Of a stretch of 64,000 nucleotides of DNA, positions 55,971-64,000 are shown piece by piece (position 1 is the first letter of the stretch; every line of letters starts with the position of its first letter). Position numbers and translations under genes: made by a program. A model generated the notes under the pieces. The model did not search any database. It worked only from the letters and a program-made list of their open reading frames with translations, and had not been told where the DNA came from. Source of the stretch: Proteles cristata cristata (lineage: Eukaryota > Chordata > Mammalia > Carnivora > Hyaenidae); contig JAESUZ010000966.1 of assembly GCA_017311185.1 (NCBI GenBank), positions 1 to 64,000 on the forward strand. The letters run 5' to 3'.

Positions 55971-56462
55971 GGTGGTTCAACATAAAAAATTCAAACATTA
56001 TAAAACATCACATTAATGGAATAAACAAAAACAAACACATGATCATTTCAATGCAGAAAAGGCACTTGACAAAACCCAATACCATTTCATGTTAAAAACC
56101 CTCAGATAACTAGGAATAGAGGAAAATTTCTCACCAGAATATAGAGTATTTATGAAAACTCACAGCTAATATCATACTTAATGGTGAAGAACTGCAAGCT
56201 TTCTCCCTCCCTAAGATTGGCAGCAAAACAAGGATGTTGGTTTTTATCAATGTTACTCAACAATGTACTGGGAGTTTTAGTCAAAGCTATGGCATATGAA
56301 ATATAAAAGGCATCAAAATTTAAAAGAGGTAATATCTCTATATATAGATGACATGATTTTATATATAGAAAACAGAAGAATCCATAAAGCTATTGGAGCT
56401 AATAATTCCACATAGTTACAGGGCACACTACCAACATGCAAGTATCAGTTGTTTCTATACTA

Positions 56463-56755
56463 CTGATCCTTGAACAACATGGGTTTGAAAGTGCAGGTCC
56501 ACTTACACATGCACTTTTTCAGTAACTACTAGTACCATAAAGTATCTTCTATTCTTTATAATTTTCTTAACATTTTCTTCCTTCTAACTTAAGAATATGG
56601 TATATCACATACATGACATACAAAATATGTGTTAACTGTTTATGTTACTGACAAGACTTTCAGTCAACAGTAGGAAACTAGTGAAGTTTTGGAGAGGTCA
56701 GAAGTTATACGTGGAGGTCAATACCCCTAAAACCCCATGTTGTCCAAGACAAATG
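56463..56755. mobile_element. Tigger-like (TcMar) MITE
   Basis: Left end CTGATCCTTGAACAACATGG and right end CCATGTTGTCCAAGACAAATG are inverted repeats, and the element interrupts L1 at a TA. Interior GTCCACTTACACATGCAC matches the family I recall as CCTTGAACAACACGGGTTTG. Non-autonomous. Confidence 0.7.
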
Positions 56756-57214
56756 TACACCATCAATGTTTAAAAAAAATGTCCATTTACAATAACATCT
56801 AAAAGAAATAAACACTCGGGATTAAATGTAACCAAGGATTTGAAAGTCATGTTTACTAAAAACTACAAAATATTAGTGAAAGAAGTTAAAGACTTACATA
56901 AATGGAAAAGCATCCCCTGTTCCTGGATAGAAGTCTTATCATTGTTAAATAAGTAAAAAATTATGATACTAGCATCAGGACAAACAGACCAATAGAATAG
57001 AATAAAAAGGCCAGAAATAATCTCATATATATGGTTAATTGCTTTTAAAAAAGGGATGCTAGACTATTCAATGGGGAGAGAACAGTCTTTTCAACAGCTA
57101 CTGCAAAATAAGGAAACAGGAGCTTATACCATAAAGACAAATTAATTCAAAATCGATCAAAGATCTGAGCTCAAGAGCTTAAAATATAAAACTCCTGGAA
57201 GAAAACACTGAAAA

Positions 57215-57450
57215 GGGGTGCCTGGGTGGCTCAGTCGGTTAAGTGTCTGGCTTGGGCTCAGGTCATGATCTCCCAATTCACGAACTCAAGCCCTGCATCA
57301 GGCTCTGTGCTGACAGCTCAGAGCCTGGAGCCTGCTTCAGATTCTAGGTTTCTCTGTCTCTCTCTCTCTCTCTGACCCTCCCCACCCATGCTCTGTCTCT
57401 CCCTTGTTTTTTTCTGAAAAATAAATAAAAACATTTTTAAAATTTTTAAA
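57215..57450 (+). mobile_element. CAN SINE in old L1
   Basis: GGGGTGCCTGGGTGGCTCAG, GGTCATGATCTCCCAATTCA, GAGCCTGGAGCCTGCTTCAG, TC run, GAAAAATAAATAAAAACATT tail. The 16-bp target-site duplication AAGAAAACACTGAAAA / AAGAAAACATTGAAAA lies at 57199-57214 and 57451-57466, with one mismatch. Confidence 0.96.
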
Positions 57451-58040
57451 AAGAAAACATTGAAAAAAATATTCCTGAAATTAGATTTGGCAATAATTTC
57501 AAGCATATAACATGAAATGCAACTAATGGAAAAAAAAAAGATAAATTGGACCTCATCAAACTTAAAACCTGTGTCCATAAAAGAAAATTCAGACTACTAA
57601 ATGTGAGAAAATATCTGTAAATTGAATATTTGATAATGAATTAATGTCCAAAATATAAAGAACTCTTAAAATTCAGCAACAAAAAAAAGCCTGATTCAAA
57701 AATGGGAAAAGGATTTGAATAGGCATTTCCCCAAAACAAAAATATACAAATGGTGGATAAGCACATGAAAGGATACTTAACATCATTACTCATCAGGAAA
57801 ACGAAAATTAAAACCAAAGGATACCACATGTACCTTCCTAGGATAGCTATAATTTTTAAAAATGGAACATAAGTTTCGGAGAGGATGTACTAAAATTGCA
57901 ACCCTCATAGTATTGCTGAAGGGAATGTTCAGTGGTGCAGCCACTGTGAAAAACACTTTGTCAGAGTCTCAAATGGTTACATATAGAACTATCAATATGA
58001 CCCAACAATTCTATTCTGAGGCATATATCCAAAAGAATTT

Positions 58041-58299
58041 TTTTTTTAAATTTTTAACATTTACTCTTGAGAGACAGAGCATGAGTGGGGGAGGGGAAGA
58101 GAGGCAGACACAGGATCCAAAGCAGGCTCCAGGCTCCAAGCTGTCAGCACAGAACCAGATGTGAGGCTCAAACTCACAAACTGCAAGATCATGACCTGAG
58201 CCGAAGTCGGAAGCTCAACTGACTGAGCCACCCAGGTGCCCTTCTTATCTGATAATTCTATCTCTTAATTTGGTAATTGACTGAGCCACCCAAGCACCC
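58041..58299 (-). mobile_element. CAN SINE with duplicated head, reverse
   Basis: Normal reverse SINE at 58041-58241, ending ACTGAGCCACCCAGGTGCCC. It is followed by a 33-bp linker (TTCTTATCTGATAATTC...) and a second 5'-head copy, TGACTGAGCCACCCAAGCAC (about 58277-58299). A perfect 13-bp target-site duplication, TCCAAAAGAATTT, encloses the whole unit (58028-58040, 58300-58312), so the extra head arrived with the insertion. Confidence 0.93.
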
Positions 58300-58469
58300 T
58301 CCAAAAGAATTTAAAGCCAGGACCTAAACAGATATTTGCATACCAATGTTCACTGAACACACAATAGCCAAAATGTGGAGACAATCCATGTTGTCTCCTG
58401 TACAACTCTGGTCTCTCCAAATAGCCTACAGTAGACTGGAAGCCTTACCAATAACAGAAATAATCAATT

Positions 58470-58659
58470 AACAGATTAATAATAACATTTAATTTTGTAT
58501 TTAATATATATACCATGTTGGATTCTTACAATAAAGTATGCTAGAGAAAAGATTATTAGGAAAATCATAAGGTGAAAAAATACATTTCTAGTACTGCACT
58601 GTACTTACTGAAAGAAGTCCACACACAGTTCAAAAAACTTGCTTTTCAAGGGTCTACTA
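58470..58659. mobile_element. Tigger-like MITE fragment, opposite orientation
   Basis: CTTACAATAAAGTATGCTAG, GAAAATCATAAGG, GTACTGCACTGTACTTACTG, AAGAAGTCCACACACAGTTC, TTTTCAAGGGTCTAC: the reverse complement of the family at 56463-56755. The left part is missing or decayed. Confidence 0.65.
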
Positions 58660-58769
58660 TATTGTAAAGCAATGTAATTTCTTACTCTAAGAAATAATGC
58701 ATTCATAATTACAAAAGTGAGCAAATGAATGCTGTCTCAGCACAGATCCTTCTTTGAAATACTATATAG

Positions 58770-58993
58770 CAGTGATCAGTAAGGTATTTCTGTACAGAGA
58801 GTAAATATAAATATTAAGCATTGCATGTCATACTGTGTCCACTGAAACTACTTGACTATGCTGCTACAGCATGAAAATAGCCATAGATAATAGATTTAAA
58901 AAATGGTGTGACTGTTCCAATAAAACTTTATTCACAAAAACAGGTGGTAGCCATATTTGCCTCACAAACTGTAGTTTGTAGCCTCGGTGCTAG
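58770..58993. mobile_element. hAT-Charlie non-autonomous element
   Basis: CAGTGATCAGTAAGGTATTT at the left. GAAAATAGCCATAGATAATA, GTGTGACTGTTCCAATAAAA, CTTTATTCACAAAAACAGGT, GGTAGCCATATTTGCCTCAC, AACTGTAGTTTGTAGCCTCG at the right match the well-known Charlie-type layout (GTTCCAATAAAACTTTATTT...). Confidence 0.75.
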
Positions 58994-60720
58994 ACATGTG
59001 GCTTGAATAAACTACTAATACATTTTGATAGATTCAGACATACTTTTGTTCTTAAGGACATGCTTTGTAGAATACTGATCCTCTATTTCCCTTAAACAGT
59101 TCACTTTGACTAGGGAATTTACTGGTTGATTTTTCCTCGTAAATACACTAGCTAATGCTGATGCTTTACCAGATGTTCCTAAAGGACCAAAAAACAATTC
59201 TGAAACATACATCCAGATCCCTTCCTGACATTTTGACAGGCTACGTCTATCTATGACAATAATATTTACTTCTTCCATTGTGGAAATTAATGGAAATTAA
59301 TATCTATAAATTGCTTGCAAGTTATGAGGAGAGTATTATGTGGTTCTGCATCCAGGACCCCTTTATTAATTATGCATTTTCCTCAGTGTAAACCACAATA
59401 AATTTATTTCTATTTATCTTTTGTTTTCTCAGTACATACATAGATGAAATAGCCACGAGAACCAAAATGAAAACCTGGATGCCTCTACAATTATACAGAC
59501 AGTTGATTACAGATTTGGTCTCGGCCCACAATTACCAAACAATGCCACCCAACCACATGGCTCCAGTAAAGAAGGGGCAACTGCCTTCAGTTTTTTACTA
59601 CAAGATTCTTCTTGACATTTTCCCTCTAACCCACATCTTAAACATTTGATGCAACACACTCTTCTTAGACACTCTGCACGATTTTTTTCCCATAATATGC
59701 TTTGCAGGCCTGCCCTAACTGAATTACAGTGAGAATCCTCATGGTATTTATCAGAAATGCAGCATACCAAAAGTTATTTCACCTGCCATTTCTCATTAAG
59801 AAGAAAACAGACAAGCCGTATGGTTCCCATTGCTGAGGAAAGGACAGCCTCTCCCAGAAACTAGCTCTCTTCTTTCCTCTACTACCCCCTTGGCATCTGA
59901 CCAGAGTTTGAAATAAAGTTAAAATCCCATTATAATAAAGTGAGGACACCCCACCCCCAGTTTGTGTGTGTTGATCTGCTATATCTTATGTTGTTCAATA
60001 GACAAAAATTCAAACTTATAAAAACAGCTCAATATGGGGGGGGAGGGTTAGCTTTATTTTGAAAAAGATGAACCACAGGATTTTTATAATAGCTTCACAA
60101 GCACCAGGTAACAATAATTCAATTGGCCAAACGGATACTCACTAGTTAACTAGTGAATTCTTGGGAATATTTCTACTATGCCCATCAAAATGCATCTAGA
60201 ATTGAGATACATCATACATCATACAAAAAAGAGACTGGCTAAGGATTAGGAAGATTCTGGGTATACTCATAGTATTTCCTGAATCAGGTCTTAACTTCTT
60301 AATGACATTTTAATTTCTGTTTTAAAGCATCCCTGAAATGAGGTCTTGCTTTCAGTGGTCACTGAACCTTTGTAAAGAGGAACTTGCAAGCCTACAGAAA
60401 TACTGTCATACGTGTGTGGTGGTTAGCTCTTTTCAAGTGACAAAATGCAGTGATTTCTTTTTCAATATTAAAATGGGTAAGTGTATCCTATTCCTATTAG
60501 GCTGTAATACCCCAGCAATGACAACCTGGATTCCTGCATCGTTTAGAAAGCAACCAACCCTCTATGCACAGTCTTTATCAAGAAAAAAATCAAAGACTTG
60601 ATTGTGGAGGACACTCAGTCAAAGAGGAAACAGTAACTCCACTACTTAGATAGTTCCTGACACCAAAAGGGAACCCTAACATTTAATATGATCCTCAAGT
60701 AGTAAAATGGACTGAACAAG
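58994..60720. other. 1.7 kb without recognised gene
   Basis: 59015-59278 is open for 87 codons on the reverse strand (MEEVNIIVIDRRSLSKCQEG...) and 60338-60601 for 87 forward. Neither resembles a protein I know. 59340-59960 has LTR-like texture but no clear ends. G-run at 60036-60045. Confidence 0.4.
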
Positions 60721-60724
60721 AGCC

Positions 60725-60910
60725 AAAGGTTTTGGTTTCAGACCACTGTTATTCTATTTCCTTAATGAATGACCTTGGAAAATGTAGTTAAGCTCTCCAA
60801 AGTCCAGATTTATCCTCTGTATAATCAGGATAATCTATTTATCATCTATCTCCCAGGGTAGTTATAAATTTAGCACTAAGTTGAGCCCCAATTAATAGCA
60901 GATATTCTTA
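60725..60910 (+). mobile_element. MIR
   Basis: AGGTTTTGGTTTCAGACCAC, TGAATGACCTTGGAAAATGT, AGTTAAGCTCTCCAAAGTCC, AGATTTATCCTCTGTATAAT, CAGGATAATCTATTTATCAT, CCCAGGGTAGTTATAAATTT. A full-length but diverged MIR. Confidence 0.8.
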
Positions 60911-61123
60911 TTCAAATGTTTTAGAAAGAGTTTCAAAGGAGAGAGAGAAACAGGATTTACAAGTAATCGTGAAAAATTCCACTAATCATAACCTTCCTCG
61001 CTTTCCTTCTTCCTACACCCCAGCATTCAGGATAATAGAGGCTTCCTTATCACAGGCCCAGGAAAAAGTCAGAGTCCAGAGCAGTTGGCTTCTCTCTATT
61101 GACTCATTTGAAAAATGGAATAC

Positions 61124-61309
61124 TGGGGGCACCTGGGTGTCTCAGTCAGTTAAGCAGCTGACTTCACCTCAGGTCATAATCTGACAGTTTGTGAGTTCCA
61201 GCCCCACATTGGGCTTTGTGCGGACAGCAGATTCTCGATCTCCCCTCCCTCTGTCCCTACCCCACTCGTGCTATCTCAGTCTCTCTCAAAATAAATATAT
61301 TCTTTTTAA
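61124..61309 (+). mobile_element. CAN SINE, internally shortened
   Basis: TGGGGGCACCTGGGTGTCTC, GGTCATAATCTGACAGTTTG, GCGGACAGCAGATTCTCGAT. The usual CAGAGCCTGGAGCCTGCTT block is deleted. The target-site duplication AAAATGGAATAC lies at 61112-61123 and 61310-61321. Confidence 0.94.
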
Positions 61310-61321
61310 AAAATGGAATAC

Positions 61322-61865
61322 CACTTCTAGCAGCTATTATAACTCCACCTCCTGTTATTATCCAAACCTCAGTTTGCAGCCAGTGATTTAAAAAAATAAT
61401 CATCTCTCCCTAAAAGCAGCTCTCTGTAGGATTCTTGTTATTTTTCATGCATTGAGGAAGAGCTGAGCCCATCATATATTAAGATATTAATATCAGATAG
61501 TAAACCAATCATAGATTGGGTTCCAGGCTGCTTCTTCCTAACGTATTCTTGGATGCCTTACCTGTCAGACTAGGGAAACAAAAGAGGTGAACTTCAAGTA
61601 GGAAAGATAGACAGATGTTTAACAGCTCCATGTAAAGCTTTATAGTCAGAGTGTACCCTCAATAAAACTGGGGAGTCTGCTTTGAGAGATTAATTTGTCT
61701 TTATTATCCATGACTCATTAGTGTGCTTAGTCAAAAAAAAAAAAATGATGATACATCTCCTCTTTCCTAACAGGAATCTGGAGGGACATAACATTTAGCC
61801 ATGCATATGATATAAGAAGAAAATATTTAACAGAAAACTGAGGGTGGGTTGGGGCGGACCTGGTC
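61322..61865. other. no recognised feature
   Basis: AT-rich intergenic DNA with an A-run at 61734-61744. Confidence 0.4.
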
Positions 61866-61868
61866 TAC

Positions 61869-62081
61869 TTTTTTTTTTTTTAAGTTTATTTATTTATGTT
61901 GAAAGCGCACATACAGGAGCGGGGGAAGGGCAGCAAGAGAGGGAGATAGAGAATCTCAAGCAGGCTCCGCGCTATCAGCATAAAGACCAATGTGAGGCTC
62001 GAACCCACAAAGCGTGAGATCATGACCTGAGCCAAAACCAAGAGTCAGATGCTTAACTGACTAAGCCTCCCAGGCGCCCCT
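61869..62081 (-). mobile_element. CAN SINE, reverse
   Basis: T-run, AAGTTTATTTATTTATGTTG, GAGAGGGAGATAGAGAATCT, CAAGCAGGCTCCGCGCTATC, GAGGCTCGAACCCACAAAGC, CTAAGCCTCCCAGGCGCCCC. Target-site duplication indistinct. Confidence 0.94.
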
Positions 62082-62176
62082 TGGCTTGACTTTTAACTAA
62101 AGGGAATTACTGCAGGTTTTTCAACCACTAAACTATTGCATACTTCCAAAAGTGATTTCTAAATGGTTTAACATCA

Positions 62177-62400
62177 GGGAGGCTGCGTGGCTCAGTTGGT
62201 TGAGCATCCACCTTCAGCTCAGGTCATGATCTCATGGTCTGTGAGTTTAAGCCCCACGTCGGGCTCTGTGCTGACAGCTCAGAGCCTGGAGCCTGCTAGG
62301 GATTTTGTGTCTCCCTCTCTCTCTACCCCTCTCCCACTCACACTCTGTCTTTCTGTTTCTGTCTCTCTCTCTCTCAAAAATAAACATTAAAAATTTTTTA
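62177..62400 (+). mobile_element. CAN SINE
   Basis: AGGGAGGCTGCGTGGCTCAG, GGTCATGATCTCATGGTCTG, CCACGTCGGGCTCTGTGC, GAGCCTGGAGCCTGCTAGG, TC body, CAAAAATAAACATTAAAAAT tail. The flanks AAATGGTTTAACA and AAATAGTTTAAAA are an imperfect duplication. Confidence 0.94.
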
Positions 62401-62413
62401 AAAATAGTTTAAA

Positions 62414-62785
62414 ATTTTACTATATTTAGGGGTGGCCCACAAGATACACTCTCTGTTCCTAAGCATTTCATGAAAGTGGTCTTCTGTCATGGGATCCTGA
62501 AATTTGATAGATTATAAATTGAGGGAATAGTTGATATGACCAGGACACCACAGATGAAATCGCATCTTTAACTTCAACTCTGTCTCAGAATTATCTTGAA
62601 GAACATAGTTCAAGAGCTCTCACTGGAGTTTGCTCTCCAAAAGAAACAAAAGTTCTTTATTTAACAAAACTATGCTTCCCAAGATAAAATCTTTTCCCCA
62701 AAGGTTCAAAACAGGAAGGGTAAAAAAGGAAAATATCTTGACGTTATTATGGGCTACTCCAAGGTCCACCTTGTGATTTTAAAAA
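62414..62785. other. no recognised feature
   Basis: Short intergenic interval between two SINEs. Nothing identifiable. Confidence 0.4.
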
Positions 62786-62798
62786 TTTCAGATTCTGG

Positions 62799-62995
62799 GG
62801 GGTGCCTGGGTGGCTCAGCTAACTGAGCATCAGACATTGGCTCAGGTCATGATCTCATGGTTTGTGAATTTGAGCCCTGTATCAGGCTCACTGCTGTCAG
62901 CGCAGAGCCTGCTTTGTATCCTCTGTCCCTCTCTCTCTGACCCTCCCCTGCTTGTGCTCTCTCTCAAAAATAAAAATAAAACATTAAAAAACATT
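62799..62995 (+). mobile_element. CAN SINE
   Basis: GGGTGCCTGGGTGGCTCAGC, GGTCATGATCTCATGGTTTG, GCGCAGAGCCTGCTTTGTAT, TC body, CAAAAATAAAAATAAAACAT tail. A perfect 13-bp target-site duplication, TTTCAGATTCTGG, lies at 62786-62798 and 62996-63008. Confidence 0.96.
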
Positions 62996-63008
62996 TTTCA
63001 GATTCTGG

Positions 63009-63627
63009 ACACGAATAAGCCTTTTTCCAAAGAAGATAAACAGATGGCCAAGAAACACATGGAAAGATGCTCATCAGAGAAATGCAAATCAAAACTACAA
63101 TGAGGTATCACCTCATGCCTGTCAGAATGGCTAAAATCAACCACACAAGAAACAATAGGTTTTGGTGAAGATGTGGAGAAAAAGGAACACTTGTGCACTG
63201 TTGGTGGGAATGCAAACTGGTGCAGCCACTTTGGAAAACAGTATGGAGGTTCCTCAAAAAGTTAAATATAGAACTACCCTATGATCCAGAATTACACTAT
63301 TGGGTATTTACTCAAAGAACACAAAAATACTGATTCACAGGGATACATGCACCCTTATCTAGATAGCAGCATTATCTACAATAACCAAATTATGGAGAGA
63401 GTCCAAATGTCTATCGACTGATGAATGGATAAAGATGTATATGCACGTACATACATATATAATATATAAAGAGTGCATGTATCCCTTTGAATCAGTATTA
63501 TATGTTATATATAAATTATATATGTTATATAAATATAACTTATGTAAGTTATATATATGTCTTTATGTTATTTATAAATTATATATAATGGACATATATC
63601 CATATTATATGTTTATGTATGATATAT

Positions 63628-63673
<46 letters not shown>

Positions 63674-64000
63674 GTGGAATACTAACCATCTATAAAAAGG
63701 AATGAAATGGCATGATGTGGATGGAGCTAGAGATTATTAAGCTAAGCGAAGTCAGTCAGAGAAAGACAAATACCATATGACTTCATATGTGTAATTTGTG
63801 AAACAAAATAAATGAGCAAAGTGGGGGGAAAAAAAGAGAGAGAGAGAGACAGAGACAGGGAAACAAACCAAGAAACAGACTCTTAACTACAGAGAACAAA
63901 CTGATGGTTACCAGAAGGAAGTGGGGGGGGGGAGTTATGGGTTAAACAGATGATGGAGACTAAGGGGTGCATTTGTTGTAATGAGCACTAGGCAATTTAC
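63009..64000 (+). mobile_element. old L1 3' region, continues past window
   Basis: CCTTTTTCCAAAGAAGATAA, CAGATGGCCAAGAAACACAT, GTATCACCTCATGCCTGTCA, TTGGTGGGAATGCAAACTGG, TATTGGGTATTTACTCAAAG, TAGTGGAATACTAACCATCT, GAACAAACTGATGGTTACCA, GGTGCATTTGTTGTAATGAG. Decayed ORF2 C-terminus and 3' UTR. A large AT microsatellite sits at 63445-63675. The sequence stops before the L1 tail. Confidence 0.88.
63445..63675. repeat. (TA)-rich expanded tract in L1
   Basis: About 230 bp of TATATA / TTATATAAAT variants, ending in a pure (TA)n at about 63637-63660, just before AGTGGAATACTA. The Y/M/I-rich frame through it is an artefact. Confidence 0.95.

Larger units (their letters stand above)
55590..58395 (+). 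mobile_element. old L1 (ORF2 incl. RT region), split by three insertions
   Basis: Pieces 55590-55728, 55971-56462, 56756-57214, 57451-58040 and 58300-58395. The RT region includes GATGCAGAGAAAGCACTGCT, CATGATCATTTCAATGCAGA, AATATCATACTTAATGGTGA and ATAGATGACATGATTTTA (56346-56363, the IDDM form of the F/YADD catalytic box). The late ORF2 includes AATGGGAAAAGGATTTGAAT and TGGTGCAGCCACTGTGAAAA. Multiple frameshifts and stops; dead. Confidence 0.85.

Noticed and set aside
59015..59278. 87-codon reverse frame resembling a protein fragment
   Set aside because: Looks protein-like, but I could not match it to any family and it has no flanking retrocopy marks. Would need BLASTP/BLASTX.

Overview
This window is vertebrate nuclear DNA from a carnivore, almost certainly a felid. 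The main evidence is about three dozen tRNA-derived CAN SINEs of the long feline type: a tRNA-like head beginning GGGGCGCCTGGGTGGCTCAG, a B-box-like GGGTTCGAGCC, a TC-rich body and an A-rich tail with AATAAA-like motifs. They lie among carnivore-type L1 3' ends whose 3' UTR is a G-rich polypurine stretch, and ancient mammalian MIR, L2, MaLR LTR, hAT and Tigger relics. There is no bacterial-style gene organisation, and I found no intact protein-coding gene, convincing exon or functional RNA gene. The only host-gene sequence I recognise is a dead processed copy of NDUFA1 (about 29978-30378).

Layout. 1-860 is an unusual composite: a CpG-rich tandem array with an 81-bp higher-order period, a 135-bp linker, then an L1 3' end joined at 480/481 and a poly(A) tail. 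0.9-25 kb is mostly old single-copy or unclassifiable DNA with scattered SINEs, MIR and L2 pieces, two MaLR-type LTRs (13.3 and 15.2 kb), a MER5-like element (16.2 kb) and a compound CAT/CAG minisatellite (22.0-22.4 kb). 25-31.3 kb is a LINE mosaic: an old L1 has been split by a younger L1, a SINE and the NDUFA1 pseudogene, with a 5'-inverted L1 landing at its tail. 31.7-36.5 kb holds several SINEs, including one SINE inside another, and a reverse-strand ancient L1 broken by SINEs and a DNA transposon. 36.5-45 kb is mixed; at 42.7 kb a SINE contains an L1 that seems to carry a 61-bp 3' transduction. 45.5-48 kb is a reverse-strand L1 with two SINE insertions. 48.4-49.9 kb is a long, decayed, forward L2. 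51.7-52.4 kb is a reverse L2/CR1-type relic. 53.8-54.7 kb is a 5'-truncated young L1. 55.6-58.4 kb is an old forward L1 hit by two SINEs and a Tigger-like element. The window ends in another L1 running past position 64000.

The products do not form a pathway. The interest lies in retrotransposition by-products: a composite or mis-spliced L1, twin priming, 3' transduction, a head-duplicated SINE and nested insertions whose target-site duplications (TSDs) give a relative chronology. Boundaries were set by eye. Family names come from remembered consensus sequences, not a database search, and should be confirmed with RepeatMasker.
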